Below are positions 17,868 to 29,824 of a stretch of DNA of 64,000 bases, in pieces. The notes below the pieces were generated by a model that was given only the letters and a program-made list of their open reading frames with translations, was not told the origin of the DNA and searched no databases. Origin of the DNA: Pontederia crassipes. Lineage: Eukaryota > Streptophyta > Magnoliopsida > Commelinales > Pontederiaceae. Position 1 is the stretch's first letter, and each line of letters starts with the position of its first letter. The translations under genes and the position numbers were made by a program. The DNA is taken from assembly GCA_030549335.1 (NCBI GenBank), contig CM060188.1:46403696-46467695 (forward strand), in the 5' to 3' direction.

Positions 17868-19975
17868 AATGGCCTAAACTAATGCATGATTTTTCGTGCA
17901 TCACTCTCTCAATCCCGTGAATTAATGTTTTATGATTGTCACAAGCACGATCGCAAGTGTGATAAGTTTGTTACGACCATGGCTGATGAATGAGGTTATA
18001 TATGTTATTTTAAACATATTTTTCAAAATATAAAATTATGTATTGATGATTGATGCGTGTATATCACACAGATAAACATTATGTGTGCTTGGTCGTAAAT
18101 TAAATTAAAACCTAAAGACTAAGAAATATAAATGATTTTTAATTGTAAAGCATAATAAACTAGTTGGAGAATAAGTTCTCATACTAGCAATAGTATGTGT
18201 GTTCCTAAGTTGCCTACGGATGAAGGAAGCATTGTGTCTCCATGACCTAACTAGCTTAAGTGATTGTAATGTCTTGATTCTTCAACTACATTAAAAATTA
18301 AAGATTGTCATAAGATAAAGTAAGATGAAATGTGAAGTTTTAATTTATCTTATGACCAAAAAAAGCCAAGATGACGACAAAGAAAGTAAAGTCCAATGGG
18401 TTACAAAATATTCTTGAAGAAAGTCATGATACAAAGATAAAAGACAAAGTATTATAAGTGCAAGTCACTTTTATGTGCCTATGAATGTTGAAGTGATGTA
18501 TATTCCAATCTAAATATATTACATATGATGTAACAATATTTATGCTCATGAAAGTTATGCTTGACATATAGAGCCTCATGTGTAGCTTATATTATTCATG
18601 CATTTCCTTTTCCATACATGAAAATACATAAGTATGCCATATAGTATTATATTATTTACATATTCTAGTTGAGAAACCCTATGTCCTAGATCCGTGCAGG
18701 TAAGTAAGAATGGACAACAATGACAGTTTAGCTTATGACGCTTCACATGACATTAGGATAATTCAAGTCATGAGTCTAGTAGACTATTTGTGTTAAAGAT
18801 GTTTTCTTGAACAACAAATGTTGGTTTATATATTATGTCAAAATTTACGTCACTATTAATTGCTAGTTGAGTGAATTGGTTTTATGAAGTCTTCCTCTAA
18901 AGTTAATGTATATGAGTTATTTTATTATTTATGTGATAGCGAATAGACTAGCTCACAAGGAATTCTCCTAATTGTCCTAAGCTTTTAGGGTGAATTTTGG
19001 GAGTGTTATATTTTTCTGTAAGCTTCGATATTTTCGGGGTGTTATGCAATCAGTTCTCAAGAACTAATAAGAATTTAAATTCTTACATTAAAACACTACT
19101 CATGGATAGAGAACAATATGTCAAGTCTCCTTTTGAGCATGAGAGCACCTACCTCATTCATAATTTTCAAAATCTTGACCAAAATTGAATGAATTCAATT
19201 CAAAGTAAACTCAATAGAATCGGATAAACTTTATCAATATCACATGTAGGCTCAATACTTTTATTAATTAATTATTTGACTAGATTTTGGGGGTAAAATT
19301 GAAACAAGGATGAATTATGCTTTAGATTATATGTGTTTGTGTTAATGTTATATTATATAAATATGTTATAATGATATATTAAGTATGTATTATTTATATA
19401 TTATATTATAGATCTTTTTTAAATGTAGGATATATGAAATGGTATTATTAATAATAAATAATATGAGTTTTAATTATTTATATTTTATTAATTAATTTAA
19501 AATATTTTAATTTTATAAATAAAAAAGATTAGAACAATAAAGTCATCTTGATTTAATCTCCATCAATCCCATATTCGATTGGAAGTTGGAACTAATTCTA
19601 AGGTCAAGTCAAAATATTAAAGATTTAGTCAAAACTAAGATGGGTTCAGTACAGGTTTTGTTCACCAATATTAAATGTCCTTAGGTTATGAGATATCTCT
19701 ATTACTTATAAGATTTTACGTAAAATCTACAAGTTTAACAAAATGAGTTTTCTTAAGCTCTAGTTTGACCTCATCCTCTCCACTCTTAATTATGTTGGGA
19801 TTGGGAGGATGCGTAGACAAAAGTTACTGGACTGAAAAAATTAACCAAGTTGATGATAGAGAGAATTCATTGTCAATTTTCATCCGTCACAGGAAATTAT
19901 GTTACAGTTCAAAAGGTGACCTATTAATTATGCGTTGGGTCATTCACCATCTCACAAAATGTGGCTCATCTAATT
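17868..19975. other. AT-rich repeat-derived intergenic DNA
   Basis: No gene is seen. The first part (17868-18000, with gtcacaagcacgatcgcaagtgtga) continues the sequence interrupted by the solo LTR. The rest is AT-rich and probably old retrotransposon debris, but no domain or border could be assigned. Confidence 0.4.
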
Positions 19976-19983
19976 GCATGTTG

Positions 19984-20483
19984 TAGGGGTATTCATGGGT
20001 CGGGTTGGATCCGACCCGTGAACAAATCCGATCCGACTTGATCAAATTTAGTCGGGTCAGGTCAAGTCCCTTGGGAGCAAAAAATCCGACCCAACCCGAC
20101 CCGGTTCGGGTCGGGTTGGGTCGGGTCGGGTGGTCGGGTCACCCGACCACCTTTTTTTCTTTCTTTTTCTAAAATTTTTTTCTTACTTTTTTATATTTAT
20201 TTTAATATAAAAAATAATTAATAATTATCATAAAATATGTTTTTTTGAATATTTGAGCATTATTTTTGTAATTAAAATATTTTATTTTAATGTCTTTTCC
20301 ATTTTAAATCAACTATAGGATTAAAAATAAGTAAAAAAAGTAAAAAATAAGTCGGGTCGTCGGGTCGGGTCGGGTCGGGTCGACTCCCCAACCCGTACCC
20401 GACCCGAACCTTCATCGGGTTGAGTTCGGGTCGGGTCGGATTGTCGGGTTCACCGGGTCGACCCGACCCGGTGATCACCCCTA
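19984..20483. mobile_element. hAT-type MITE, TAGGGGT family
   Basis: A 500-bp element is flanked by an exact 8-bp duplication GCATGTTG (19976-19983 and 20484-20491), the size hAT transposases make. The ends are TAGGGGT... and its complement ...ACCCCTA, followed on both sides by sub-terminal CGGGTCGGGTCGG runs. The middle (20150-20340) is AT-rich. There is no coding sequence. The same termini occur at 37778-38290. Confidence 0.85.
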
Positions 20484-20491
20484 GCATGTTG

Positions 20492-20942
20492 AATGTAAAA
20501 AATATTTGAGCGTCCTCACGTTTTGGAGGGATGTTGGAGCACAAATCATTGATCCACTTATCAACATAATAAATAATTACAACTCGTCATTTAAATAAAT
20601 TATTTATCTAAATTGTTAATCCAAATGCACTCTTGAGCAGAGGGTGCTCTGAAAATAAATTAAACCATATATATATATATATATATATATACATGCGAAA
20701 AGCTATCCAATATTTGATCTATTTTAGCATTTTAATTTTGGTTTGTAACCCTTTTATCCTATTATAATATTAATCTTATTGTCTATTTTAACACATGTTT
20801 ATTTTTAGAAATGGTAAAATGGAAGTGTGAGGCATCCTTTGTTTGTTTCACAGTGTGTGGAACTGCGTGAATGGTTCAAAGGAAAAAAATTATTAATTAT
20901 TGTTGAGCATTCATCCAAAACTAATGAAATCAGTAACATTCA
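20492..20942. other. Intergenic AT-rich DNA with (AT)n microsatellite
   Basis: No gene is seen. A dinucleotide AT run of about 12 units lies at roughly 20667-20691. Confidence 0.6.
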
Positions 20943-23574
20943 TTTAATCAAAGTGTAGTGCATAAAGTTATCCACTTTTCTCTAAACTTTTTTAGCATTT
21001 CACTTTAATCATTCGAGATTTGTTTCATCAAAATATAATTTTATATGTCATTAAAACTTAGATCCAACAATCTCCTCCTTTTTTATGAAGACAAACTAGA
21101 AATATGAAAGATATATAAATTATGAAAAAGTTGTAAAATTCTTGTTAAAACAATTTTACTTCCCCTATCACATAGCATTCCTTATAATGGTAGATATTCA
21201 CATGAATATTAATTGTAAGACACTCTTCGTATAAAGTGATATTCAGATCATATTTCTCCTATACTTCTTCCCCTTTTGTTTCATCAAAAAGAATAATTTA
21301 TATATATGAAGCATATAAGAAACCATGTATTACTCCCCCTTAATCAATTTTTTAAAAAAATTTATTCTTCCCCATTTTTCCATATAATAGACATGTAGAG
21401 TATTTCAACATAAGGATTTGAAAATATGACTCCCCCTAAATTTATGATTATTTTATAATGGTAAAATGAAGACAATTTGATGAAATCCAAAAATATATTT
21501 ATGAATCAAAATATGGCATAAAACTTTGATACAACAATGATATTCATGATATGTCAAAATAAAGTTTTGAATTGTAACATACTCCTCATATCATTATGAT
21601 TAATTTTCTTTTGTTCCTTACTTTTCATTCAAAGAAATAGTCATTTTGAAATTTTTGAAAGAAATTAAAAGAATAGGCCTAATCACTTAAGAAATATAAG
21701 AATGCAACCAATGATACTACTATCATAACCTTTGTGCTTTCACATTTTCACTTCCTCTTGCCCTTTGCATGTGAGGCACACCTGAAAAATAATCAAGTGA
21801 CTTTTGGTACCTAAAATTTTTTGGATCTTATTTTGTTAGTCAATGTTCCTTTGGAAACCAAAATCTTACCATGTTGTAATGATGTTCTCATTTTACATTG
21901 ATATGCATAATGACCATAAAATTCAAAACATGTAATATGCAATTTTCTATCATATGTATGATTACATTTCCAATAAGAGTTTTCATGTCCAAAGTGTTTT
22001 CTAAGATTATTTTTTGTTACATGAGAAAGAGCTATATTTTTCAAAGAGGCATTTTCCTTCTTTTCTTTTTCTAAAGAGTATGTTAGTTTTACAATTTCAC
22101 ATGCATGTGTAATTTTCAAAGTTTCAATTTCATTTTTGAAATTTTCATTTTCCATAAAATATATATCCTTATCCACTTTTGATTTTTCAAGCTCGTTTTT
22201 CATAATATGAAGGTCATCCATCAATTTTTTATTCTTCTTTTTAAGAGTAAAATATTTTTCGATTAAAAAAGAAAATTCTTTATGCACGCCAAAATTGATA
22301 TTATCATCCTCATCATCATTATCACTATTAACACTAGAGCAATAAGAAGAGTTGGATGATGCCTCATCATTACGTGCCATTAAGCATAGATATGCATCCT
22401 CATTGGACGAATTTAATGGTTCATTTGATTCATCTTCACTTGACTCTTCATGCATTTTCTTCTTTCTTCTATAGGATGTCTCTTCTTTGTGGTTTTTGCA
22501 TGATCTTCGGGTAGGCTTTACATTCTTTTCTTTCTTTTTCACCAATTTGATATACTTATCGAGTTTTCTTGTGTAGAGAGCGAGTCTCTTTTCGTCTACT
22601 TATTCTTCACTCGAATCATCTTCACTTTTGCTTGCTTTCAAAGTCAATGTCTTCTTTTTTAGAGTATTTGATTCTTCTTTTTCTTGGATTCCGGACTCAT
22701 AAGTTAGAAGTGAACCAATTAGATCGTCAAAATTCAATTTATTCAAAATTTTTACTTCGATCACCATCTTTTTTGTATGCCAACGGGAGGAGAGAGACCT
22801 GAGAATCTTTTTCACTTTTTGTGGATTAGTTCTAAGCTCGCCCAAAGAGACTAAGACATTCACAATGTCATTAAAATAAGCAACAATATCATTTATAGAT
22901 TCATTATCATACATTTTGAAAGAATCATATTGATGATTTAGAATATTCAATCTAGATTCTTTGACTTTAACTGTTCCTTCATAAGTGGTAATAAGCTTCT
23001 TCCAAATTTCGGTTGCACTTTCACAAGTAGAAATCCGATTAAAATCCGTTGAATCCAAAGCACAATAAAAAATATTCTTTGCTTTCCAATCCAATTTCGA
23101 AAAAATTTTCTATCTTTCGTCATGTTCGGAAGGTAATTGTTCATGTAAGTAATAACATTTTTCGATAATATCCCACATGTTTATATCAATAGAACAAATG
23201 TATGCTTGAATCCAAATTTTCTAATATCCAAAATTTGATGCATTTAAAAGGGGAGGACGACTAATTGATTGTCCTTCGGCAAAAACAAATGTACTTGATG
23301 TCATAGCTCTTAAGATTGTTAAATATTAAAACAAATGATTGAATCTTAAAAATGATTAGATCTAGATTGATTAGATATAAAAACTGAGATAATTCAAAAG
23401 ATCAAAATAAGAGTAACTGGCTCTGGTACCAATTGTAGGATCCCAAAGGACACCAAGAAGGGGGGGGGTGAATTGGTGTTTTACCGAAAATATCAATTTC
23501 ACGAAATTCGTCGCGGAAGTATAAAATCGATTCTTAAAAACCTTTGCAATTCAGATTATAAACACAATATTAAT
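20943..23574 (-). mobile_element. Copia remnant with gag but no pol, both LTRs truncated
   Basis: Read on the minus strand: a 141-bp stub of 5' LTR (23434-23574, ending GGGATCCTACA), a primer-binding site complementary to initiator tRNA-Met (TTGGTACCAGAGCC, 23419-23432), a broken gag (23303 to 21811), about 740 bp of non-coding DNA with several AAGGGGGAG-like tracts, a polypurine tract (21070-21085) and 127 bp of 3' LTR (20943-21069). No protease, integrase, reverse transcriptase or RNase H remains. Non-coding sequence follows almost at once where protease should begin. The 5' LTR stub stops exactly where Gypsy LTR sequence begins. Confidence 0.8.
21811..23303 (-). pseudogene. Copia gag (UBN2-type), broken
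   Basis: The capsid-type protein of the Copia remnant. It starts with ATG at 23303 (MTSSTFVFAEGQS). A TAG replaces an expected Trp about 25 codons in (GY*KIW), and at least one frame change occurs near 23100. The core reads STCESATEIWKKLITTYEG and SLLTYE with KKKTLTLKASKS, as in plant Copia gag. The zinc knuckle near 21920 is degenerate (CFEFYGHYAYQC lacks the usual CX2CX4HX4C spacing). The last part is acidic and Lys-rich with coiled-coil character. It is not functional as read. Confidence 0.75.
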
Positions 23575-25385
23575 GGGAAGAGGTGGGTGAATCTGAAATC
23601 TCTCTGCATGACCTAAATAAAATTAGGGTAGAATAATGGCTGTGATTTTTCTAAAATGTTATCCCTATTTGAATAAAGGAAATGAAAGAAAGGAAAATAA
23701 ATAGATTTGTTTGATTTGATTGGAAATGTGTGGTTGATTTCTGACTGTTTGGTTATTAAGTATGTGTTTCCCTTCATGATTTCATGTTTAGATGAGCATA
23801 TGGAAGTAGTGATTTCATTTATGAATGAAAACCCTCGACATTATGATGTCTGTTCGATTCTGTTTTCACATCGACTGGTCGACCGATCCAGAGATATCGG
23901 TCGACCGATGATGTGGAAATCGATCGACCAACCGATAGAGATCGATCGACTGATCATTCCTTCAGGACCGCTTAGTTCGGCCGACCGACCGGCCGAGATC
24001 CATTGAACATATACAGATCCATCGGTCGACCGATACAAAGATATCGATCGATCGGTGATAGTTAATCGGCCGACCGAGCTCCATTGAACAAACATAGACC
24101 CATCGGTCGACCGATCCAAAGATATCGATCGACCGGTGCCCAGAAGTCAGTCGACCGATCAGGGAGAATCGGTCGACTGATCATTTCTTCAGGACCGCTT
24201 AGTTCAGCCGACCGACCGGCCAAGATCCATTGAACATATACAGATCCATCGGTCGACCGATACAAAGATATCGATCGATCGGTGATAGTTAATCGGCCGA
24301 CCGAGCTCCATTGAACAAACATAGACCCATCGGTCGACCAATCCAAAGATATCGGTCGATCGGTGCCCAGAAGTCAGCCGGCCGATCAGGGAGAATCGGT
24401 CGACCGACCCTTAAGTCAGATTTCATTTTGTTTGCTGATTGATCTAGATTCTTTCCATGATTATGATATGCTATTCCCTACATATTGAATTATGGTATGA
24501 CTGAATCATTTGTCTTATTATTGATCTGTCCAGTGATCCAATCCTCTTGAAGAATGAAAGAATGATGAATTGCTAAAGTGATTAAGTAAGAAAGATGAAA
24601 AGATAAAAGGATTGGTGGCCAGCCCATGCCAAGTGCTATAGTGAAGGGTCGTTCCCTTAGCCATGGCTTGATCACCCATAGACTGCACTAGGTTGTATCG
24701 TTTTGCTCGACATAAAACCCCAAAAGTTAAAGGCACCTAAAGTCACTAAGACTATGAAAAAATACAAGGATAAAAAGTATGCACAAATGATATGAGTATG
24801 ATAATGATAAGTGAAGTATGATTATTAATCCAGCATGATTATTGGAACCTTTCATGATTATATGATCTTTGATCTACTTTATCCATTGATATCTCAATTG
24901 AATGATCTTATGCTCTCTCTATCTGATCTTGATATAAGTGATTATTGATTCTGACTAATTCTATTTACTCGTTATGCATTGTGTACCATATTGATTCCCC
25001 ACTAGGCTGTATAGCTTACGGAGGACCTCCTCCCCTGTATTGATTTTCACAGGGCTAAGTCAGTGATGGTGTTGAGATTGTGTGCCGCGACCAGCTCGAG
25101 CGATAATAAAGCACATGAACTAAAAATGGGCCTAGTTATCATTTTCTCTAATTTCCGCATTTATGAACTTGGATGCAATTCAGATGTGATTCCTATTATG
25201 GAGATTTTGTAGTACTTTGAGACTTCCGCTACTATGATATTCCTATTTTTTCCTCTTTATTCCTATTGCTGACATGTCACTGTTTTAATGGAGTTTTGGT
25301 CAATCTTTAATTAAAGTTATAGTTTTTCGTAGCACCTTTAGAGAGATCCTCGCCACGTGGCATTGGTCGATTTGGAGGCATTATA
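23575..25385 (+). repeat. Gypsy 5' LTR, 5'-truncated
   Basis: It aligns with 30125-31690 and ends ggcattata just before the primer-binding site. It contains GGTCGACCGAT-type palindromes at 23870-24410. A 227-bp unit there is duplicated in tandem (from 23961 and from 24188, each starting ttcaggaccg); the 3' LTR has only one copy. Confidence 0.85.
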
Positions 25386-26570
25386 TTTATGATATCAGAG
25401 CCTAAAGTCAGAACTCTCTTGACGTCCTATTGTATAAGATAGTATGGTAATGATTCATGTGCTTTCGTCGAACAGTCGTCACACCCTCCACCGTAAATTA
25501 CAAGTAAGATCTTTCTTGCTTGGTGTCATTCTTTATTAATGTATCGACGCTTATTTCATAAGAGTGGTTGATTCCTAAGGATGTTATTTTGTATGGTAGA
25601 AATCAACCTAAAGAGTATTAGTGATTATGCAAAAGGGGCATAAATGTTATGAAAAATTGGGAAAGAATAAGTAATGCATGGGGATGATTATACCTACGTG
25701 AAGAATCAGTTTTATAGATATTAGAGAAAAAAATATAAGAAACAATTTTATTTCTTTCAATTCATATTTTCCATCTCTTTCATGATCATCCTACCCATGG
25801 ACTTCTTCTACTAACTGCAGCAGTATGAAGAGAGAAATGAGTAGGCATATTGCAAAGAGATGTAGATTTATGAGAGAAATGAGAGAATTATAAGAATAAA
25901 TAAAAGAATTGCCTCACACAATAAGTAGGTGTGAGCTGGTTCCAAAATAGTAGAAGTAAATTTTATAGGAAATCAAGCATGCCTAACTTATAATTTATTG
26001 TTATGATTTATGTGGTTCCATGACGTTGTCAAGATAGGGGTTTATTTATATGTTATATTGATAAGTAGGCATCCGTAATGTTTGTTGTACCTTATACTTC
26101 ATATGGCCTCTATATTATGTTGATAAAAGTCTTAAGAAAATACAAACTAGTTATATGAATTCTTATTACCTCATATTGAGCTATGAGTTAGATATATGGA
26201 CGAATAAACATAGAATTTTTAAAAGACTCAGAGGTCACATTGGATTGAAGAATGAATACCAAACAGTCGACTGCTACCCCTTTTCAGTTGATTGAAAGAC
26301 ATTGATAAACGGGCGTCCACTCCTCCTTTCGGACGACCGTTAAATAAACTAAAAATGGATGACCGTTTGACTTGTAGGCGTTCGATATGTGGATAGAAGA
26401 AAATTTGATCCTAATCGAATTTTTTGATTCATTAAGACTTTGCCCACCCGACTTATTATGAAATGAAACGAACTTAAAAATGATTCAGAACTATGCTTAA
26501 TATAACCTTGATCTAATTACAGGTCGAAAGAGAGGTCCACTATAATGATGAAAAGTTATGCTGGCTTAGA

Positions 26571-26775
26571 GCGAGGTCATCTCCTTCGAGAGATGTTTCC
26601 ACCTAAAACAAGGTTTATCCTCTGAAGGATGTTTCCGACTAGTGCGAGATTATCCTCATCTTTATAGATGTTGCCGCCTAGGGTGAGGTCATCTCCAATG
26701 AGGGATGTTGTCGTCTAGTGCGAGGTCATCCACACTCTCACAGATGTTTTCACCTTGTGCGAAGTCATCTGACTT
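26571..26775. repeat. Minisatellite, about 36-40 bp x 6, in Gypsy internal region
   Basis: The motif g(c)gaggtcatc recurs at 26571, ~26608, 26644, 26683, 26720 and 26760, each followed by a gatgtt(t/g)cc block. Copies are diverged. There is no coding role; arrays like this are common in non-coding parts of plant LTR elements. Confidence 0.75.
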
Positions 26776-28501
26776 AACAGAGCTGGCCGTGGCATTGATC
26801 CCCTACTGGCCCGTAATGGTCTACCCATGATTCTTCTTAAAGGTTTAATGTTGTTATATGTCTGAGAATGATAAGGATGAACATGTACAAAGTTATGATT
26901 CTTATTATTGATGCCAAATTAAAAAATGGACAATTATATGAAAAAGGACCAATGCAAGATATAAAAATGGACTAAAATATGATATGAAAATGGACTATGG
27001 TAGATTACGAAATGGACAATGTGCAAAAGATAAAGATGATTGCTTGTCTTGTATTTTGGTGATTGCTTTATTTTTTTCTACCTTATTGCTTGAATTCATT
27101 CTATGTGTTTGTCTGCATTCATGATGTTTTATTAAGGACTTATGTTATGTAGCGTGCATAAATTGTTTGGGTTCATTATGGATTGGATTTTACTATGTGT
27201 TCCATCGACCGATCGAATCATCATCGTAATCATAACTTTGATTCGGGGTGCTTGTCACTCTCTTAAGATAATTATATTAGTTTATTCCCCTATACATTGA
27301 GGGAAAGATACTTAACTCCAAAAGAAGAGAACTTGTCGTGGTGATATATATATAACCACCGGCTTTCTATGAAAGTATATGACATGATATTGTAATGAAA
27401 AGATAAATCAATAGACGACAATGTAAGGTAAACTAAGAAGTTAAAGTTGAAGGTAACTCACATGATTAAATTATCGAATAAAGTATTGATACAAGGATCG
27501 GGACATAGGAAAAATATTGAATGACATTGATTAATAAATCATCTTATTCCAATGGCATAGATAGCCAAGAACAATCCATTCCCAAATGATTTATAAGACT
27601 TTTGTTTGATTCCAAACAAAATTGTCGCATTGGACAATTACTTATTCTTGTACTTTGTGCAATCCCTCAAGCTATATGATCTAAGTCGAAGATCAAGTTA
27701 CCATACCTCTAGATGACTATCATCATACCATATCACAAGAACATCGACATTGGGCGACGTTAAACGTTGATTTTCACTGAATCCAAATAAATTACTAACA
27801 TTGAATCATGTATCGTTATGGATGACAGACCAATGGCAATAGATGCCAGGTGGATATCAAATCGATAGCTATATTGTAATTAAACTCACATATGCAATGA
27901 TCCTTGGAAATCATGAGATTATGAAAAAGTGATAGATTTGTCCCTTGAATCCCAATGTTAAACAATTTAGAAAAATAAAGTTTCAAAGGAAAGGATAAAA
28001 TGTTAAAATCATAATTGATGGTAAAGATAAAAGCCTAAGATAACATCGGAGTGTAATCAATTGTTTGTATCTAACTACAATTATCACATGTTAGGGATAT
28101 GTACACTTAAATGGCATGGTAATTTGAATGACCATTTGCATGTAATCAAAATTACTTATGATAATGACCACCAATCAAATATTTTAGAATACCGTTCGAT
28201 TATATTGACAACCTTGTTGCCCCCCATTCAATTAAGTGAAATAGGCAAAGAGAAACCATGAACGAAGAAGATATGTTAAGAAGGTTGAACGAATTAAAAA
28301 AAAGGTTAAAAGGAGAAGAGCTATGCAAACGAAGGTATACGAAAAGATATCGTTAATGATGGTGATAAAATGTTACTGAAAACTTTCTATACAAAGAGGT
28401 AATGCAGATAAGTAAGGAGTAATTAGTCATCACTGCTATGGACCATTTCAATATTAAAATTAGTCGACAAGGTTGCACATAGGTTGATACTACTCTCTTC
28501 T

Positions 28502-29783
28502 TATGGATGAGTGTCATAAGTTTAAGTTTGCCATCCATCCTGGGAGCACTAAGACATACAAAGATGTACAGCGCAGGTATTGATGGCCTGACATAAAGAA
28601 GGAGATAGCTGAGTATGTGCCTAGATGTCTAGTGTGCCAGCAGGTGAAGATTGAGTACCAGAGGCCATATGGGAAATTGAAGCCTTTAGATATTTCACAG
28701 TGGAAGTGAGATAATATTACTATGAATTTTGTATCCAACTTGCCCAGGTCCAAGAAGGGTCATGATGCTATATGGATGGTGATAGACAGATTCACGAAGG
28801 CGGCACACTTCATCCCTATCCGGTGGAAGCAATCGGTAAAGAGTTTATTCGACTTGTATGTTAGAGAGGTGGTTAGATTACATGATATTTCAGCATCGAT
28901 TATTTCTGACCGAGACCCCCGATTCACTATCAGATTTTGGAAGAGCATGCAGCAAGCATTTGACACAAGACTGAATTACAGCACTGCTTTCCACCCTCAG
29001 ACCTATGGGCAGTCTGAGAGGACTATTCAGACATTAGAGGACATGCTGCGAGCATGTGCACTAGATTGGCAAGGCAATTGAGATGAACACATTCATCTAA
29101 TCAAATTTGCTTATAATAACAGCTACCATTCTAGTATCGATATGGCGCCCTTCGAGACTTTATATGGCAGACCTTATCGTTCACCCGCTCACTGGGGTGA
29201 AGTAGGAGAAGAGAAAATCATGAGCAAAGAAGAAGTGTAGGAGGCAGTAGAATATGCCAAGAAAGTGGAGCTGATCAAGCAGAGAATGAAAATAGCTCAG
29301 AGCAGACAAAAGAGTTATGCTGATAAGGGCAGACATGAGCATATTTTCCAGGCTAGTGATCAGGTTGTACTGAAGGTGTCTCATATGAAGGGAGTTATGA
29401 GGTTCAGTAAACGAGGGAAGCTCTGCCCTCGGTACGTGAGACCATTCGAGGTACTGGAGTTAGTAGGTGAAGCGGCATGCAGATTAGCCTTACCACCCTA
29501 ATATGGGCGAGTGCATAATGTGCTCCACGTATCCATGCTTAAGAAGTACAAGCATGATGCTGCTAATATTTTACAAATTGAAGAGTCAAATCTAGCTGCT
29601 GATTTGACCTTCGTAGAGTACCCGACACATATTGTGAAACGCAAAGTACAATGCCAGAAGAATAAAGATGTACCTATGGTCAGAGTAGCATGGCATTTTC
29701 ATCACGGCGATGAAGCCACATGGGAACTTGAATCAAAGATGCGCCAAGAATTCCCGCACCTATTCGGTAAGACATCTACTTAG
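28502..29783 (+). pseudogene. Gypsy integrase and chromodomain, with stop codons
   Basis: This is the C-terminal end of pol, which inserts element cDNA into chromatin. The zinc-binding part (YWWPDIKKEI, CLVCQQVK, 28575-28650) is followed by the catalytic core: first Asp near 28788 (IDRFTKAAHF), second in SDRDPRF near 28910, Glu in GQSERTIQTLEDML near 29020. The group II chromodomain is at 29640-29760 (ATWELE). In-frame stops are at 28707-28709 (TGA for Trp), 29079-29081 (TGA for Trp), within the code after KEEV near 29238, and near 29502. It cannot be translated through. Confidence 0.85.
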
Positions 29784-29824
29784 TACAAAATTCGATGATG
29801 AATTTTCTTTTAAGGGGGTAATGA

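Noticed and set aside
26571-26775. CRISPR-like array of short repeats
   Set aside because: Repeats are diverged, head-to-tail without unique spacers, and lie in a plant retrotransposon; it is a minisatellite.
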